A DNA stretch of 64,000 bases from NCBI GenBank assembly GCA_947095535.1, contig OX352773.1, forward strand, positions 260,237,590-260,301,589. Reading direction: 5' to 3'. Under the pieces are notes generated by a model, which was not told where the DNA came from, did no database searches, and saw only the letters and a list, made by a program, of their open reading frames with translations. Made by a program: the position numbers and the translations under genes. Of this stretch, positions 12,447-25,444 are shown piece after piece (position 1 is the stretch's first letter; every line of letters begins with the position of its first letter). The stretch is from Poecilobothrus nobilitatus. Lineage: Eukaryota > Arthropoda > Insecta > Diptera > Dolichopodidae.

Positions 12447-15400
12447 ATTATTATCTAAGAAGGTGAATTTTAAAGGATCTATTATTGAAGAAGTTAATAT
12501 AGATTAGGAAATATAAACTTCAACTGTTATAGACGGTGTAGTAATAAAGAATCTTTAAAATAATCTGTAATCATCACATTAGAATCTGTAAAGATATTCG
12601 AAAATTTTTATATCTTATATAGTTTGAATGGTAACTTTAAAATTTTATAGAGATAATTTTCAATAAAGAACTGAAGTCTATAAAATTGTAATGGTAGCAA
12701 AAAAACAAAAATATAAATATTCATTTTTTAATATAATAAAATGTCTAAAAATATTCAGAATTAGATAAAATCAAAATATATTTTTAATAAAAGAAAAAAA
12801 AAAATAAAAAAATAAGTAATTGATAATTTGAAATTAATCTTTTAGATTGCAATTCAGCAATTCATATATTTACAAAATTTATTTATTTTATCTATATAAA
12901 ACAGATGCCCTTTACTTCATTTTCTACACAAAAAAAAAAAAAAAAAAAAAAAAAAAAACAAAAAAAAATTATTCTTAAACTGACCTATGTATGTTCAATG
13001 ACATTCAATATAACATATTGATATTATATTTATAACAAATCAATTTTTTATTATATAAACAATTTCCTAATGTTATATACAAAGATTACATAGAAGTATC
13101 TTTTTAGGTATGTTTTGTAATCCGTTTACTTAATTTACAAATCTTTTCATTTTTCATATGTTTGATTAAATTCACATCAATAAAGGGAGCTTTCAAAAGT
13201 AATTTTCTTCATATCAATATAATTTTTTATTTTTATATATATGTATGTTATATATATAATATTATGTATTATTAATAAATGATAAATATAATATATTTTT
13301 TATATATTATTATTATTATTAGTAATATAAAAAAAAAATATAAATATATTCTATAAATATTACTATTGTGTAATGTGATAAATCATAAATCCTATATATA
13401 TATATAATTTCTGATGAGTAATTTTTTAATAATGAAAATATCTACAAAATAATTTGATTTAGTCCTTCTCTTATTACTTTTCTCTCTTTTCCTATTCGGT
13501 AAAAAAAAAAATTTGATTTTGACACGTTTTTTTTTTGTTTTTTTTTTTTTTTTTTGGAAATCATCTAAATTTCCTTTCTGTTTAACACCTTCCATTTTAC
13601 TTTTTGAATTTGTTTTCTTCGTATCAAATAGAATTTCGTCACATACATTGTTATTTTGTATTGTATAGTAAAAAAAAATAAAATGAAAAATCATGAAAAA
13701 TAAAAAGGGTGTCCTTTTGACTTTCTTGTTTATTTTTATCCATATTAAAAGATAAATTAACATTTTAAAAAGTATCATATTATAAGTATGTTTATGCGGC
13801 AAATTTCTGTACACAAAAATATTTAGAAATTTTCAAAAATAATAACTGCATTGTACTAACATATTATATGTGTACAGTAAGGGCTCGGACTATGGTTTTT
13901 AGGTGTAATAAAGATGAAGAATGAAAAAGCAAATGAACAAGTTCTTTACTTTATGATGCTGGATGCTTATGCTTCTATGACAAATTGTTTTTTATGGGTG
14001 AGTCTCAAAAACTGCAAAAAAAACAAAATCCAAAATGATTTGTTGTGAAAATATATATGTAAAAATTATAATTAAGAAGGATTTTTGAGATGGTTACAAA
14101 ATCAGGGTTCAATAATTTGTTCAGCGATTGCTTGGGGGCGTCAACCTCTCCACTCCTTTATAATTCTTGTATGAAATATGTTATATTTTATGTTCTTGTA
14201 TGAAATATTTTATTTTTGAATTTGTGAATTTTTTTTTTTGGGTTTTTTCTTGTGATTTTTTTTTTTGCGGATATTGATTTTTGGATTTTTATTTATGGAT
14301 CTCGGTTTGTGGATTTGGTGACAAACCCGTTTTTTACATATCACATTTTTGGATAAGAATCGCCAAAACTATCTAAATATAGAACTCGATGTTTAAGAAT
14401 ACCATGAATAAATTTCAATGCGTTTGACTTGTTCTTGGTTCTGTAAAATGCTTTTTTTAAATGCATGTTTTTATTTTAAAAATTAAAGTACAAGTGCAAA
14501 AATCTTAGAAATAGCATTTTGATCTTAGTGTAATGGTCTTTTGCAATATGGTGTGAATTTGTTTGAATGTCAAATATTTTATAGGTAGAAAATTGAATGG
14601 AAGACTCTGTCTAATTTCTGGAATAGAATTTTAATATGTTGAAAAAAATTAAGCAGTCAACCTGGTAATTTATATTTTTTAAAATTAAAACTATTGACTT
14701 GTTCAGAAACAATTTTTTCGACCCTTGTACTTTTTTTAACAATGCTATAAATTAATTCTTAAAGCTATTCAAGATTAAATTTTTAAAATAAAATTAAAAC
14801 AAAATTTTTTTATATCGAATTAAAACCAATTATTCATATTAAATAACTTATATAGAAACATTCACTTATGACAACTGTGTATTGTTGTATCATGTGTCAT
14901 TTTGTCGCGTAACCAAAAAGATTCTGCACAAAAAAAAAAAATGTACAAGAAAAGTATACATAATATGTTCATATATATATATGTATGTTAATCTATGTTT
15001 AAAGGAAAAAAGTAATTTGTAACTATGATGTTGAAGGGTAAATTATTAGGTTAGTTTACACGTTAAAGGCATTCACAGTAATGAAAAGAAAAATATATAT
15101 AGGTATATTTGTTTTTTTTTTTTGGTAGCTAACAGTATTTCGATCGTAACAATATAAATAAGAATCATGTTCAAATTCAACAAATAAATATACATATAAT
15201 AATCAATATATGCAATATATATGTATATGTACATAATATAATATAGTGTGAAAAAAAAAGCATGAATTGAAATTTTTTGTTTATATATGAATGTATAGAA
15301 TGAAAGGCAAATATAAAATTATTTGGTGTGTCAGAATTCGTTGCCTGTCAGAGCAATGAAAGCGTTAAATTAATATAAATGTATTTTTATTTGTGTTTAT

Positions 15401-16083
15401 ATAATAAAAATATATAGGTATATACATATTATGTATATGTATACATATATTATATTATATGATATGTAATTTTTATAAATGTGCATACTTATATTATACC
15501 GTTAGCTATTTATTTATAGACTAAAAGAATTTTTTGTATAATATGATAAATTGAACAATTACAATTTATTGTATATTGTGATTGTGATCCCATTTACATG
15601 GAGTAATGAAAATTTTTTTTTTTTTTATGCAAAATTTATTTTAGGAAAAACTATTGTAAAGGATATTTTGTTTGTTCTTTTCTCAATCAAATAACTAACT
15701 TTTATTAAATTTATTATTTTACAATATTGTTTTCTTTTTTTTATTTCAGTTTTAGGTATCAATCCAATATTGATTTTCTTACTACATATATCTTAAATTT
15801 GGATTCCCTTAAAATACTTTAATAGAGACACAATAATGAAGGTTATTTGGTTGATGGTTGGATATTTGAAATGAAATGAATCTCATACACAAGTAAGTTT
15901 TATACATAATTGATATTCATTTGGCATATTGAAAATGATCGATTTTTAATAAATGATAAGAAAAAGTTTTTAGGAGTATAATTTAAGGAAGCAGCTGAGA
16001 CCACTTAATTATTCAATATGAATCAAATTAATTTTAAATATGCAAAATCTAATCAATACCAAAGTTTTAAATTACATACAGTA
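12447..16083. other. Long low-complexity interval, no confirmed gene
   Basis: Contains a 30-plus base A run at about 12930-12958, TA-rich runs around 13220-13330, and several T runs (13530-13555, 14226-14270, 15112-15124). A degenerate ggattttt-type pattern at 14215-14330 resembles the minisatellite at 56.2 kb. A possible short coding exon at 13914-13997 is discussed in the findings; I do not call it a gene. The 140-codon frame at 13392-13814 (minus) is lysine/isoleucine-rich low complexity. Confidence 0.5.
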
Positions 16084-16250
16084 TTTTTTTTTGTTTTTAG
16101 TTTATTCCCCTGCCACATAAATGTGACAAGAAAATTACACATCCTTTCCATTCCAGGTATGACTATAAGTATGGTAAAGGGGACCCACACACTCTCGGTG
16201 TTTACAGCGTATTTTAAACGCTCTTATGCATTAGCGCACCAACGCCTCAC
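16084..16250 (-). mobile_element. SINE-1, minus strand
   Basis: Tail-side block tttattcccctgccacataa at the left and tttacagcgtattttaaacgctc plus gcgcaccaacgcc at the right. The central hairpin and B-box segment are shortened (aaggggacccacac), so the copy carries an internal deletion. No clear target duplication. Confidence 0.8.
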
Positions 16251-16409
16251 AAATACTATTTAACTTTGATTAGAATTTTATATTGTGGGTAAAAGGATTT
16301 TTTAGACGATCAAAAATTTTAAGATGTATAATCATTTTCTTTTTTTTTGTGAAAACTTTGAGTTTAAGAACTAATTGATAATTGTAATGGATTTTTATGT
16401 ATTTGTTTA

Positions 16410-16475
16410 TTTTAATACGTCCCCTACTGTATGCGATAGTGTGATAGAGGAGTGATACGGTCTATCAATTTCAGG
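16410..16475 (-). repeat. Retroposon 3'-end fragment, shared with 22.2 kb
   Basis: The block ttttaatacgtcccctactg, followed by gtgtgatagaggagtg, is the reverse complement of gagtgaaa/ctatcacatt/aggggatgtattaaaata at 22228-22270. The two share a conserved end followed by an A-rich tail in the other copy. Parent element unknown. Confidence 0.5.
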
Positions 16476-16714
16476 TGTGGTGGGAATTTTTTCAAATTAA
16501 AAGTTTAAATTAGTTTTATGACATTTTTGTTAGGAAAGAAAAGTATAATTAAAATTAATATACAAAGGGTGATCAAATAAAATTTATACATATATTTTTA
16601 ATGCGAAATAAAAACAAAAAGTTATAAGATATCAATATAAATTTTTTGAAGTTTAGATGTTGTTTCATGACATTTCTTGTTTAAAATGATTTCAAGTGTT
16701 TATAAATTCGTTTC

Positions 16715-17185
16715 TGGAACAACAATAATAATAATAGCTGCTACAGTGGAGCTATCTTTGATTATATCATGCAGTAAGGTGTTATATACTACTGCACGTT
16801 GTAATCCACTGATGGTCCTGACTCTGTAGTAAAATAATAATAATATTAACAAGAATACTAATACCAATAATAATAACTGCTACAATGACAGTGTGGGTTG
16901 CCTTCAATAATTACCTCATGCAGAAAGGTGTTATATACTACTGCATGTTGTAACTGTTGTAGTAATAATAATAGGCGGATTCATTGTTTCCTTACAGTCC
17001 CACTCCTAATTTAATATTTCCGTAACCATTTCCTATCCTTTCCTATCCCTACTCCCTAGCCAATATACTGCGTTCGCAGGAAAGGGTTTCATCCCATTAT
17101 ATTGGGTTTGGTCAGTAAGAATCTGACACTATCAAGGGAAAATTCTTGGTATCTTTGGACTATTCCAACCTACCTTCAAATCTGC
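16715..17185 (+). repeat. Family D repeat, with a duplicated taa-rich unit
   Basis: Two imperfect direct copies of a unit of about 150 bp (taataataatagctgctaca near 16728 and aataataataactgctacaat near 16869), each with aaggtgttatatactactgca. They are followed by a block shared with 28.3 kb and 31.5 kb: ccaatatactgcg, then catcccattatattgg, then gtaagaatctgacactatca and gaaattcttgg. The ccaatata and tatattgg segments are complementary and could form a stem. The family is unknown to me; taa-type tails suggest a retroelement 3' end (inference). Confidence 0.6.
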
Positions 17186-17299
17186 ACTTATTCACCAATA
17201 ACACAAATAATGTTGGTTTTAAGATCATTGAGTATTTGTGGTTTATTAGTGTAAACCCCAATGATTTAACATAATCCCAAAGAAAAAAGTGTAATTGAC

Positions 17300-17640
17300 T
17301 TACATGCATGATATTGGTGGCCAGATCACATCAACATTTCTGGAGATTAAACGGTCGTTAAAGTTTTCTCTCAAAAAATTGATAGTGTTGCAAGATGTAA
17401 GGCATGTTGCATTGTCTTGTTGAAAGCATATATCGTTCAAGTCGAAATCATCTTGACCCAAATTTCTCAATTACATTATGAATAGTAAGTTCTAATGGTC
17501 AATTATGTTGACTATACATTTCACGTAATGCGCAAAACGTAGTCCGAATAGATTCATTATTTTTGTAATAAATTTTAACAATTTCTATACACTGTGCAAC
17601 GTGTATAGTTCCAAGATGATTTGCCAACAATACTGAACAC
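17300..17640 (-). pseudogene. Decayed DD41D mariner transposase fragment
   Basis: On the minus strand, 17640-17455 reads like a transposase N-terminal helix-turn-helix (pieces such as IEIVK, ALREMY, LTIHNVIEKF after allowing frame changes). 17453-17303 reads DFDLNDICFQQDNATC, then FLRENFNDRLISRN and WPPIS, matching the second-aspartate region of the 3.5-kb mariner. The stretch that should hold the first aspartate is missing, and the third-aspartate end is lost at the left. An old, internally deleted copy. Confidence 0.75.
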
Positions 17641-17699
17641 AAATGTCAATGTTGGAGAGAATCTGAGAAAAAAAATGCACACTATGATATTTAAAATAT

Positions 17700-18360
17700 A
17701 TAAAGTACTAATTTGATATCCCTTTATAACAAATATTATATTACATAGTTATAAAAGATTTAATAAATTAAATAACAAAATTCTACGTTCTGTTTTTCTT
17801 TTTGGATATAAATAATGATATAAGGAACTTATTTTGTAATTTATTTTTGAATCCTCTTATACCAAAAACGATATGTTCTATTATTTTTGAAAATATTTCT
17901 TAATTTTGCTCATTTTAGGTATTTGAAATTGAGCGATATTCAATCTTTTCAATTTTCCCAATCTAATCAATCTTTCTTTTTCCAACCTTGCTTTTTTTCT
18001 TATTTTATCAAATAAAAAAGAAAAACATATTTAATCATTAATCACACGTGTTATGTGTTAAGAAATAGCCAATCATTTACCTATCATAAACTTTATATAA
18101 TTTTGTTGTGCAATTGATTAACTCATTCTTTTCGGTAATTTTTCTAATTACTTTAATAATTTTTTGCAATCTAAAATTTTGAAATATTTTAGAAAAGGGT
18201 CCAAACTATAGTTCTAATGAAAAAAAATTTATTGTATTAGTTGCAGAGTCCCAAGCATATATAAGGCTTATTATAGTTTTAAACCGTTCGTGTGTAGTGT
18301 ATAGTGAAGCTAGACAGATATATTATTGTAAGATTTCTACACATAAAAATAGCTTATATG
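17700..18360. other. AT-rich interval, nothing recognised
   Basis: No coding similarity, repeat family or RNA signal seen by eye. Confidence 0.4.
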
Positions 18361-18402
18361 CTTATTTTATACACTATTACCCACTAGGCCACCTAGGCCC
18401 AA
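18361..18402 (-). mobile_element. SINE-1 5'-end fragment
   Basis: Only the A-box end is left: attttatacactattacccac, then taggccacctaggccc. The same order is seen at the right ends of the minus-strand copies at 12.4 and 42.5 kb. The body is missing. Confidence 0.65.
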
Positions 18403-20309
18403 TAAATATCTAATAAAATAGTTCACTTTCAATTCACAGTTTTCTTCATTTTTGGACAAAATAAAAGTTTTTTGAATGATATCATTACTATTAGGTTTTT
18501 CAACTATTTGCTTCGCCACGAACTTATTCATATGGAGGTGTTCTTCCTTGTTTGTTTATATTACTTACCTGCATCTTATAAAGATATAGGCAAGTGGAGG
18601 ATTCTTTTCCTTCCGTATATGTTCTTTTCGACTATCTAAGTTGGTTATTTTTAATTTTGAAATATTATACGTTTTAAAGCATTTGGCAGGAGCACTGATT
18701 CAGGACTTAGTTTTAAGTTTTTATTCATCTTAAGTATTTCTATTTTATCATTTCGAATTTTGTTATAAGGTTTTTCCTTTAGTGGTTGAAATTTCAGACT
18801 AAATTTCCAATTTTTGTTAAAACAAAATGTTAACATGTATAATGTATAAATGTCATCTAAATATAGTTAATATATAATTCTGTTTTTGACATTTATACCT
18901 TTAATTCATACATACATAAATATTTAATTTATTTCTATAAAATGAAATTAATAATAAATTTTTATAATTTGATTACAAATTCATTTAAAATAAAGGTCAA
19001 ATCCATAATTTTGAAGGTAGATAAATATTAATATGTAAAATATAAATTATTTGTATAATACGATTGATTATGGTAGAAATTGTCTAGCTTTTCAATATAA
19101 AGTCATATAATATATGGTATCATATTATAAACACATCCGCACATAGTATTATATACAAAATCCGCACATAATATTACACACTATACTAAATAGAAAATGT
19201 TTTAATTTGAAAATTCAAATTTTGTAGGCAGTGATATGTTTTGTTGATTTTGTTTTTCCTTTGGTTAGGGAAGATGAGAAATATCGAAAAATACAGTATG
19301 CAATACAGTTATGTAAGGCATTAACTCATTAAAAATACTGAAACTGGAGACTTCCTTGAAGAACGATTTTCGTTAAATTTAGTTGCCTAGTTCTTTGAAG
19401 TTTTCTTTTGGCATTTTCGAAATATAGGAGTTTTGATGGTTCCAGATTAAATGCTCTTTCTTTTTATGGTTTAGCTCTATTTCATAATTCACTCTAAAAA
19501 TCTGTAGATTATATTAATCCCATTTTCTTATATAAATTTTTAGTGGATAAAGTAAAATTATAAGAAAATTTCATTAAATGGGGTAAAATAATTCAAATTG
19601 TTAAGGTTCATGTCTTAACTTAATTGTTTTAAAAATAAATTAATTTTTTTTATTCAATGATCATATATCAAAGTTTATATCCAGAGCCTATTATGAACCT
19701 ATCAAAAATATTTTGAAAGACGACTAGAATTTTTGCAGTTTGAAGGGGGTATTTGCCAATTTGGCCTATTCCGATCAATATTTGTCAAAACAGGTGAAAA
19801 GAGCTGAAAAGAATAGAATTAAAAATGAAGAGTAAAGAGAATTTTAAAGAGTAAATTATAAGTTTGGGGCCCTTATAATTATTAGCGGCTTTAGATATAC
19901 ATATATAAGATATTTATAATTATTGATTATTGTCGAACTTGATAGTTATACGAAAATAATTTTTTTTTTTTAATTCAAAATTTTCTTTTATGATTAATTA
20001 ATTTCCGGATAATTGTTTGATATCATTCAAAATAAATAAGAGTCTACTATTATATTTATCTGGTAAAATAATAAAAAAGATAATAAAATAAAGTTAACAA
20101 TCATTAGAAAAAAGTTAAATGAAAATAAATGTTAAGTCGATTTTTCTTTGATTTGATATAAACGGGTTTTAGTTTTTAAAAAGCATACATATGATTTTAT
20201 CAACTACATGCATAATCGCCTAAAAATAAAACGCAAAAAAACTCATTGATTTCATAATTTTTGTTTATTAAATAAGACCCAAATCATTAAAATCAAATAA
20301 TGGAGAAAA
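18403..20309. other. AT-rich interval, nothing recognised
   Basis: Short A/T-rich open frames only (for example 18651-18836, minus), with no recognisable domain. Paired phrases tccgcacataatatta and tccgcacatagtattat near 19135-19175 form a short direct repeat. Confidence 0.4.
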
Positions 20310-20945
20310 TCAGATACCAGTATTTATCAGGAATACCTAAATCGAAGAGGTAGCGGATTATGAATGCTTGGGTTGCATGATAACAACAGACGAGGTACAA
20401 CAAAAGATATAGATCACAGAATTTCAAAGGCAAGAAGTATCTTCGCTAGATTATGGGCAACCTGGAAATCGCTACACATAGCCCGCGGTACTAAAATAAG
20501 AATATTCAACGCATGCGTGAAATCTGTGCTATTATACGGCAGCGAAACCTGGTTGGTAACACGAAACAATACTCAATAACTACAGGTCTTTACCAACAAA
20601 TGCCTAAGAATAATAAGCCGAATATTCTGGCCAAGAAGAATTCTGAATCAGGAACTATCCAGAATCCACGGTACTATCCAGCCAAGTGCCGATTGAAACA
20701 CAAATATGTAGAAGAAAATGGAGATGGATCGGCCTTATCCTCAGACGCCCAACAACATCAGTGGTGCGTCGGGCATTAGACTGGAACCCTCAAGGCAGAA
20801 GAAACATGGGAAGACTTAAAACTTCTTGGAGAAGAAGCGTTCAGGTTGAAGTAATAAAGAGTAGGAAGTCTTAAGACTAGCCCAAGATAGTAGGGAAAAT
20901 TAGGGAGAATTTGTGGAAGCCCTATGTTCCCAAAGGGAATAAAAC
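20310..20945 (+). pseudogene. RTE-type LINE, 3' end of the reverse transcriptase ORF
   Basis: Reads as the C-terminal region of an RTE-clade endonuclease-reverse transcriptase: EEVADYECLG, then (after a frame change) GTTKDIDHRISKARSIFARL, TKIRIFNACVKSVLLYGSETW, a stop, LQVFTNKCLRIISRIFWPRR, another shift, RRKWRWIGLILRRP, ALDWNPQGRR, TSWRRS and finally EALCSQRE before the terminal TAA. At least two stops and two frame changes make it dead; the catalytic YADD part lies upstream and is absent. The copy is 5'-truncated, as is usual for LINEs. Its last coding bases (20911-20939) match the tail of SINE-2. Confidence 0.88.
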
Positions 20946-22190
20946 AGGGAAAAAAAATATGGCCTAAAGTAATTTAAAAGGAAAAATTACGGAAAAAAAT
21001 CTTTTATATTTCTTTGAACATTTTTAAAATTAACAATTTTAAAAAAACTAAACACATTATAGAAAAATTTCCAGCTTTTGTAAAATTTATAATAATTTTG
21101 TTAAATATGTAATAATATGAAGATCATAATCAGTCATGTTTGCATTCTCCTTTCATAGAGAACCCACGAAAGTGATTTTTTAAATATTTGTACAACATAT
21201 TATCAATTAAATTATTTTTTATTAATCTCGAAATTGTGCAATTTTCCGTTATGAAAAATACTTCAATATTTTCCGATGACTTTGGAGATTTTTCTAGAAA
21301 ATGAAAATTAACTCAAACATTTTTTGGTGATTATTTATTTTTAATTTTTGGAAAATTTTGGTTTAGAACATTTCTGTATGTACCAAATTTTATCTAAGGT
21401 TTATATTCGTATGTTAATTTCTAAAATATTTTTGCAATTTATTTGAATAAAAATTAGTTAAGAGATACAATAATATATTTATTTATATGTTATATATTTG
21501 TATATGTATATTTGAAAAATATTTTCACATTCTACAAAAATATAGTAACTACATATTATTTATTCTATATTTCACTTCCAAAGAAAGAGAAAAAAAAGAA
21601 AAAAATAAAAAAGAAAATGAAATAAGAAAAAAATATTTGTTTTGTCTTAAGTAATTTGTAAGATTTTCAGACAGGTATTAAAATTAACCTATATTAAATA
21701 GGTAAATGAATTTGAATGTATGTATTTAAGTTTGACAAATTGAAAAATTACCCAAAATGGGATCTGGGAATGAAATGGGATCTTTTCTATTTTTAATGTA
21801 CATAATATACATATATAATACATATTGAAATGATATTGATTATGATATTATCGTATCTTTAGTATTTTGTTTTTGGAAATGTGAATTTTTTTTTAGGTTA
21901 ACTGGACTTTAACGTTTATATTTTTTATGAATTTGAGGCATAACGGTTTTTTTGTTAAACATACATTTATTTTATACAAGTTTTATTTACAAAATATATT
22001 GAATTTTCCAGGTGTATATAAGGACAGACATCATCATAAACTTATGACCTTCATATTCTTTGTAAAACTGTTAAAATCATAATTACAGATTTATTTTTTT
22101 TTTATATTAAATTTCGTTTGGAAATTGTTACAAATTTTTTTTTTTTAGCCATTCACTTTCATATAACTTAACATAATATTTATATTCAGT
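20946..22190. other. AT-rich interval, nothing recognised
   Basis: A purine-rich stretch (aaagaaagagaaaaaaaagaaa) lies at about 21580-21635. No gene or repeat family identified. Confidence 0.4.
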
Positions 22191-22194
22191 TTAT

Positions 22195-22292
22195 TATTAA
22201 TTATTATTGTCGACAGGCGGGTTTCACTCCCCTATCACATTGTCTGAGGTAGGGGATGTATTAAAATAAATAAATAAAAAAAAAATGAATTT
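22195..22292 (+). repeat. Retroposon 3' end with A-rich tail
   Basis: gtcgacaggcgggtttcact, then cccctatcacattgtctgag and aggggatgtattaaaataaa, then (aaat) units and an A run. The conserved block recurs inverted at 16410-16475. The tail points to a LINE or SINE 3' end; no upstream body is recognisable. Confidence 0.5.
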
Positions 22293-23396
22293 ATTTTTTT
22301 TTTACGTTAGTGTACAAAATAATGAAGCAGCAGACATCCTCTTTTTTTTCTCTCATTTTTTTGGATGAAATAATGACTTTCATATTATTTTTATTTCTTT
22401 CAATCAAATACTTTACTATCTCTTTTACTCATTATGTAATGATAAAATATGTAAAAATTTATAAAAAAAAAAATTTAAAAGAAAAAGAAAAATAAAAGCA
22501 ATTATTTATTGTATAAAGTAAAAGATGGAAAAACTAATTGGTAACAAATTGGTAGTAATACACGCAAAGAATTAAATAATATGTTAAGTATAAAATAAAA
22601 TATGGAATGTTAAAATAATGTTATTAGACTATACATATATATATATATATATATATATTTTGGAGCGTTATTATTAAAAAGTAATCAAAAGTGAAAATAA
22701 AAGAATAATAATAATAATAAAAATAAAGAAAATAAAAATGAAAGGTCATATTGAGTTAATTTTTTTTTTTTTTTGTTCTATACTAAACATAATATGAAAA
22801 ATTATGATTTAATTAAGCAATTTAAGAAAATTATATTATCACAGCTTTTTATACAAATGTAAAAGAAAAGTTAAAAAGAACATTGAAAAGAAAATCAGTT
22901 TAAAAGGATCGGATCATATTTATTTTTGAATAACTTGATTTTTTTTTTTTGGAAATGTTAAAACATATTGTAATCAAGAAAAAAAATTCTATTTAATTAA
23001 AGTGATTTAACGAATTTTCGTTTCTTTAATTGGATGTTGAAGTTAATTTTAATGACATGAAACATATATTTTTTCGTAAACTTTTATTAAATTTAAATTT
23101 CACTTTATTTCTCTTTGTTTATTTGTGTGAACGGTAATATCTCAGTTCTCACAGTATTTAGGTAAGCAATATTATCTTCCGGTACACTTATTCACCTTGT
23201 TGGTTTCAAGAGTCTCGCTAATCATTACATATAAGGAGCCCAATTCATATGATTCTATTTAAAAACTAAAAAAGCTGTCTAAAAAAATGGTTTCTTCTAT
23301 TTACTAGTTTTGAATTACAGTATCACACTATCAAACGCTTATTCATACAATCAGCCTAAATATATGCAATTTTCAATAATAGTAATATATGAATCA
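22293..23396. other. AT-rich interval with a TA microsatellite
   Basis: A (TA)n run lies at about 22633-22660 and an (ATA)n run near 22705-22722. The 61-codon frame at 22310-22495 is low complexity and is not called. Confidence 0.5.
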
Positions 23397-23411
23397 AATA
23401 TGCTCAGATCG

Positions 23412-23667
23412 GGGCTTCGGTAGCCTAGTGGGTAGGCGCGTGGCATATTAACCGAAGGAGTGTGGGTTCGATCCCTGCACAGGTCGTAAGTGTTTTTCTT
23501 TACATACCCCCCTTACAACCAAATATAATGTAAATATATAGTATATAATATAAACAAAATAAATAATATTAGTATATAATTTAATAATAGTATAAAAACG
23601 TATAATGGTTCAATAATATTGCATTACAATTATGTATGTAATATTAATATAAATAAATAAATAAATC
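23412..23667 (+). mobile_element. SINE-3, full length, with 15-bp target duplication
   Basis: tRNA-like head with A box tagcctagtgggtaggcg and B box gggttcgatccctgc, then cacaggtcgtaag, a T-rich stretch, and an AT-rich body of about 160 bp ending in four aaat units. The flanks carry a perfect 15-bp duplication aatatgctcagatcg at 23397-23411 and 23668-23682. The head is related to SINE-1, but the body after gtcgtaag differs, so I treat it as a separate subfamily. The B box fits the tRNA consensus better than any SINE-1 copy here. Confidence 0.9.
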
Positions 23668-23682
23668 AATATGCTCAGATCG

Positions 23683-24824
23683 AATCAGTAGACCGTAATT
23701 ACTTCAGAAGTACATTGATTATAAAAAGAACAGGGGTAGTATGTAAAATTAATGATTTTAAAATATCTAAATTTTAAAAATGGTTATAAAGAAACACAAT
23801 ACAAGAAGAAATAAAGAATAATCAACAATTGAAATTAGTTTCTTAATTCATTTGTTATTTTTGTTCGGATCTTTTGAAGTACTTTTATAATGTGTGAATT
23901 TTTGATTTCTAATAACTTGAAATGAAAAAAAAAAATATTTTTTAGATAATTTAGTTTATTTTTTAACGTCTTAAATCTTTTCAAATTAAGTTTCTAATTT
24001 TAATTTTTTGCATTATTTCTATTTCATATAATGGTTAATTTAAATACTAAAATGGGAAAAAATATTTAACATTTTGTTTTATCAAGTTACTGACCTTAAA
24101 CTTTCAATAAAAAAATTATTAAAAGTCTGATTTTGTAATCGTTGATCAATTATGAAATGCATACTAATTTAGAATTTTTCATGAAGATATACATATATAT
24201 ACTACATACATACACAATCCTGATCGCGATTTCTACTTTATTATCGTTTTAAAAAGGAAATAGAGCTCATTCGACTTTAATTCGGCTTCTAAATCTAAGA
24301 AATTTATCTTTATATAATATAAGGATAAAGGATAAGAATATAAGGATAAAATTCCATTTGTTTCATCTGAAACGGTGTGGAAGTTTTGTAAATAAAAGGA
24401 TGTATGAACAAAGTGAACCGATTAAGAATATTTTTTCAAAATGTATTGTCAAAATCTTTTTAAAAGTTAATTTAATAAAATTTTCGAAAAATAAGGTGAT
24501 ACAAAAATCGATTAGTGGAAGATTCAAATATACCTAAAATTGTAATAAAAAGATTTTGCAAGAGTTGAGGAATAGCTCGTAAATGCAATATCTAGAAATA
24601 ATTATTGAAAAAACTATTTCAGGTAGTAAACATTTTATTTTTACCCAAATTACAATCATTAAATTAATTATTAGTACATATTGTTATTACCTTTTCGATT
24701 TTATTCATAACTATAAACTTTCCTGTATAAAAAAGTTGTTTTTAATAAATATGACATTTTAATTTTTTTTTTGTAATTTATGTTATATTTGATACTAATA
24801 TATTAATGAATTGTATTGGTGGAT
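23683..24824. other. AT-rich interval, nothing recognised
   Basis: A short repeat tataatataaggataaaggat lies near 24314-24350. No gene seen. Confidence 0.4.
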
Positions 24825-25444
24825 GGAAATAAACCCGCAGGAAATAATCCCCCAAAAAAAAATGAAATAACATCGCAAAAGATGAAATTACGCCTCAAAA
24901 ATTGGCGCTTTATTTCATTTTTTTGCAATTTTATATACATTTTCTTTTTGGGGTTTCAAATGAAATAATCCCCTAAAAGAGCCCTCAATGAAGAGAGCCT
25001 AATTCAGAATCTTGCATATACATATATTATATAAAGGAATGCTCTGATTTTTAATACAACTCTAAAATCTCTCTTAAGTAAGAATCTCGTATATACATAT
25101 ATTATGTAAATATTCTGGAAAAAGGAAATACCTTATTCTGGAATCATCTAAAATTTCTACTAAGTCAGAATCTCGCATAATATATAATGTAAATATACTT
25201 GAAAAAGAGAATATACTCTGATTTCGTAATCAACTCTAAAAACCCAACTCATATTTTCTAGGATTTTGTTGTTCATGGATCAAAGTAGTGATCCCTTAAT
25301 TAATGTATGTTATTTAAGTTTTCTTAGTAGGTAGATAACATCTTAAAAGAATTTGGGGTGTTATTGCATAATGAAATAATCTCCAATTTTTTTTAGATGT
25401 TATTTAATTTTTTTTGGGAGAATTATTTTTTCGTAACTATTTCC
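24825..25444. mobile_element. MITE-like element with about 50-bp inverted ends and internal tandem units
   Basis: The left end reads ggaaataaacccgcaggaaa, then taatcccccaaaaaaaaatg and aaataacatc. The reverse complement of the right end reads ggaaatagttacgaaaaaat, then aattctcccaaaaaaaatta and aataacatc. The two align without large gaps over about 50 bp. Inside are three imperfect tandem units of about 80-85 bp (from about 25000, 25075 and 25160), each containing a caGAATCTyGyAtAtA block and a catATATTATrTAAA block. No coding frame. Superfamily unknown; no target duplication is obvious. Confidence 0.6.

Noticed and set aside
13392..13814. 140-codon open frame, minus strand
   Set aside because: Lysine, isoleucine and phenylalanine-rich low complexity translated from A/T runs; no domain and no start context. 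Expected by chance in DNA this AT-rich.
23412..23490. A tRNA gene
   Set aside because: A and B boxes are good, but there is no complete acceptor stem or clear anticodon arm, and the unit has a SINE body, tail and target duplication.
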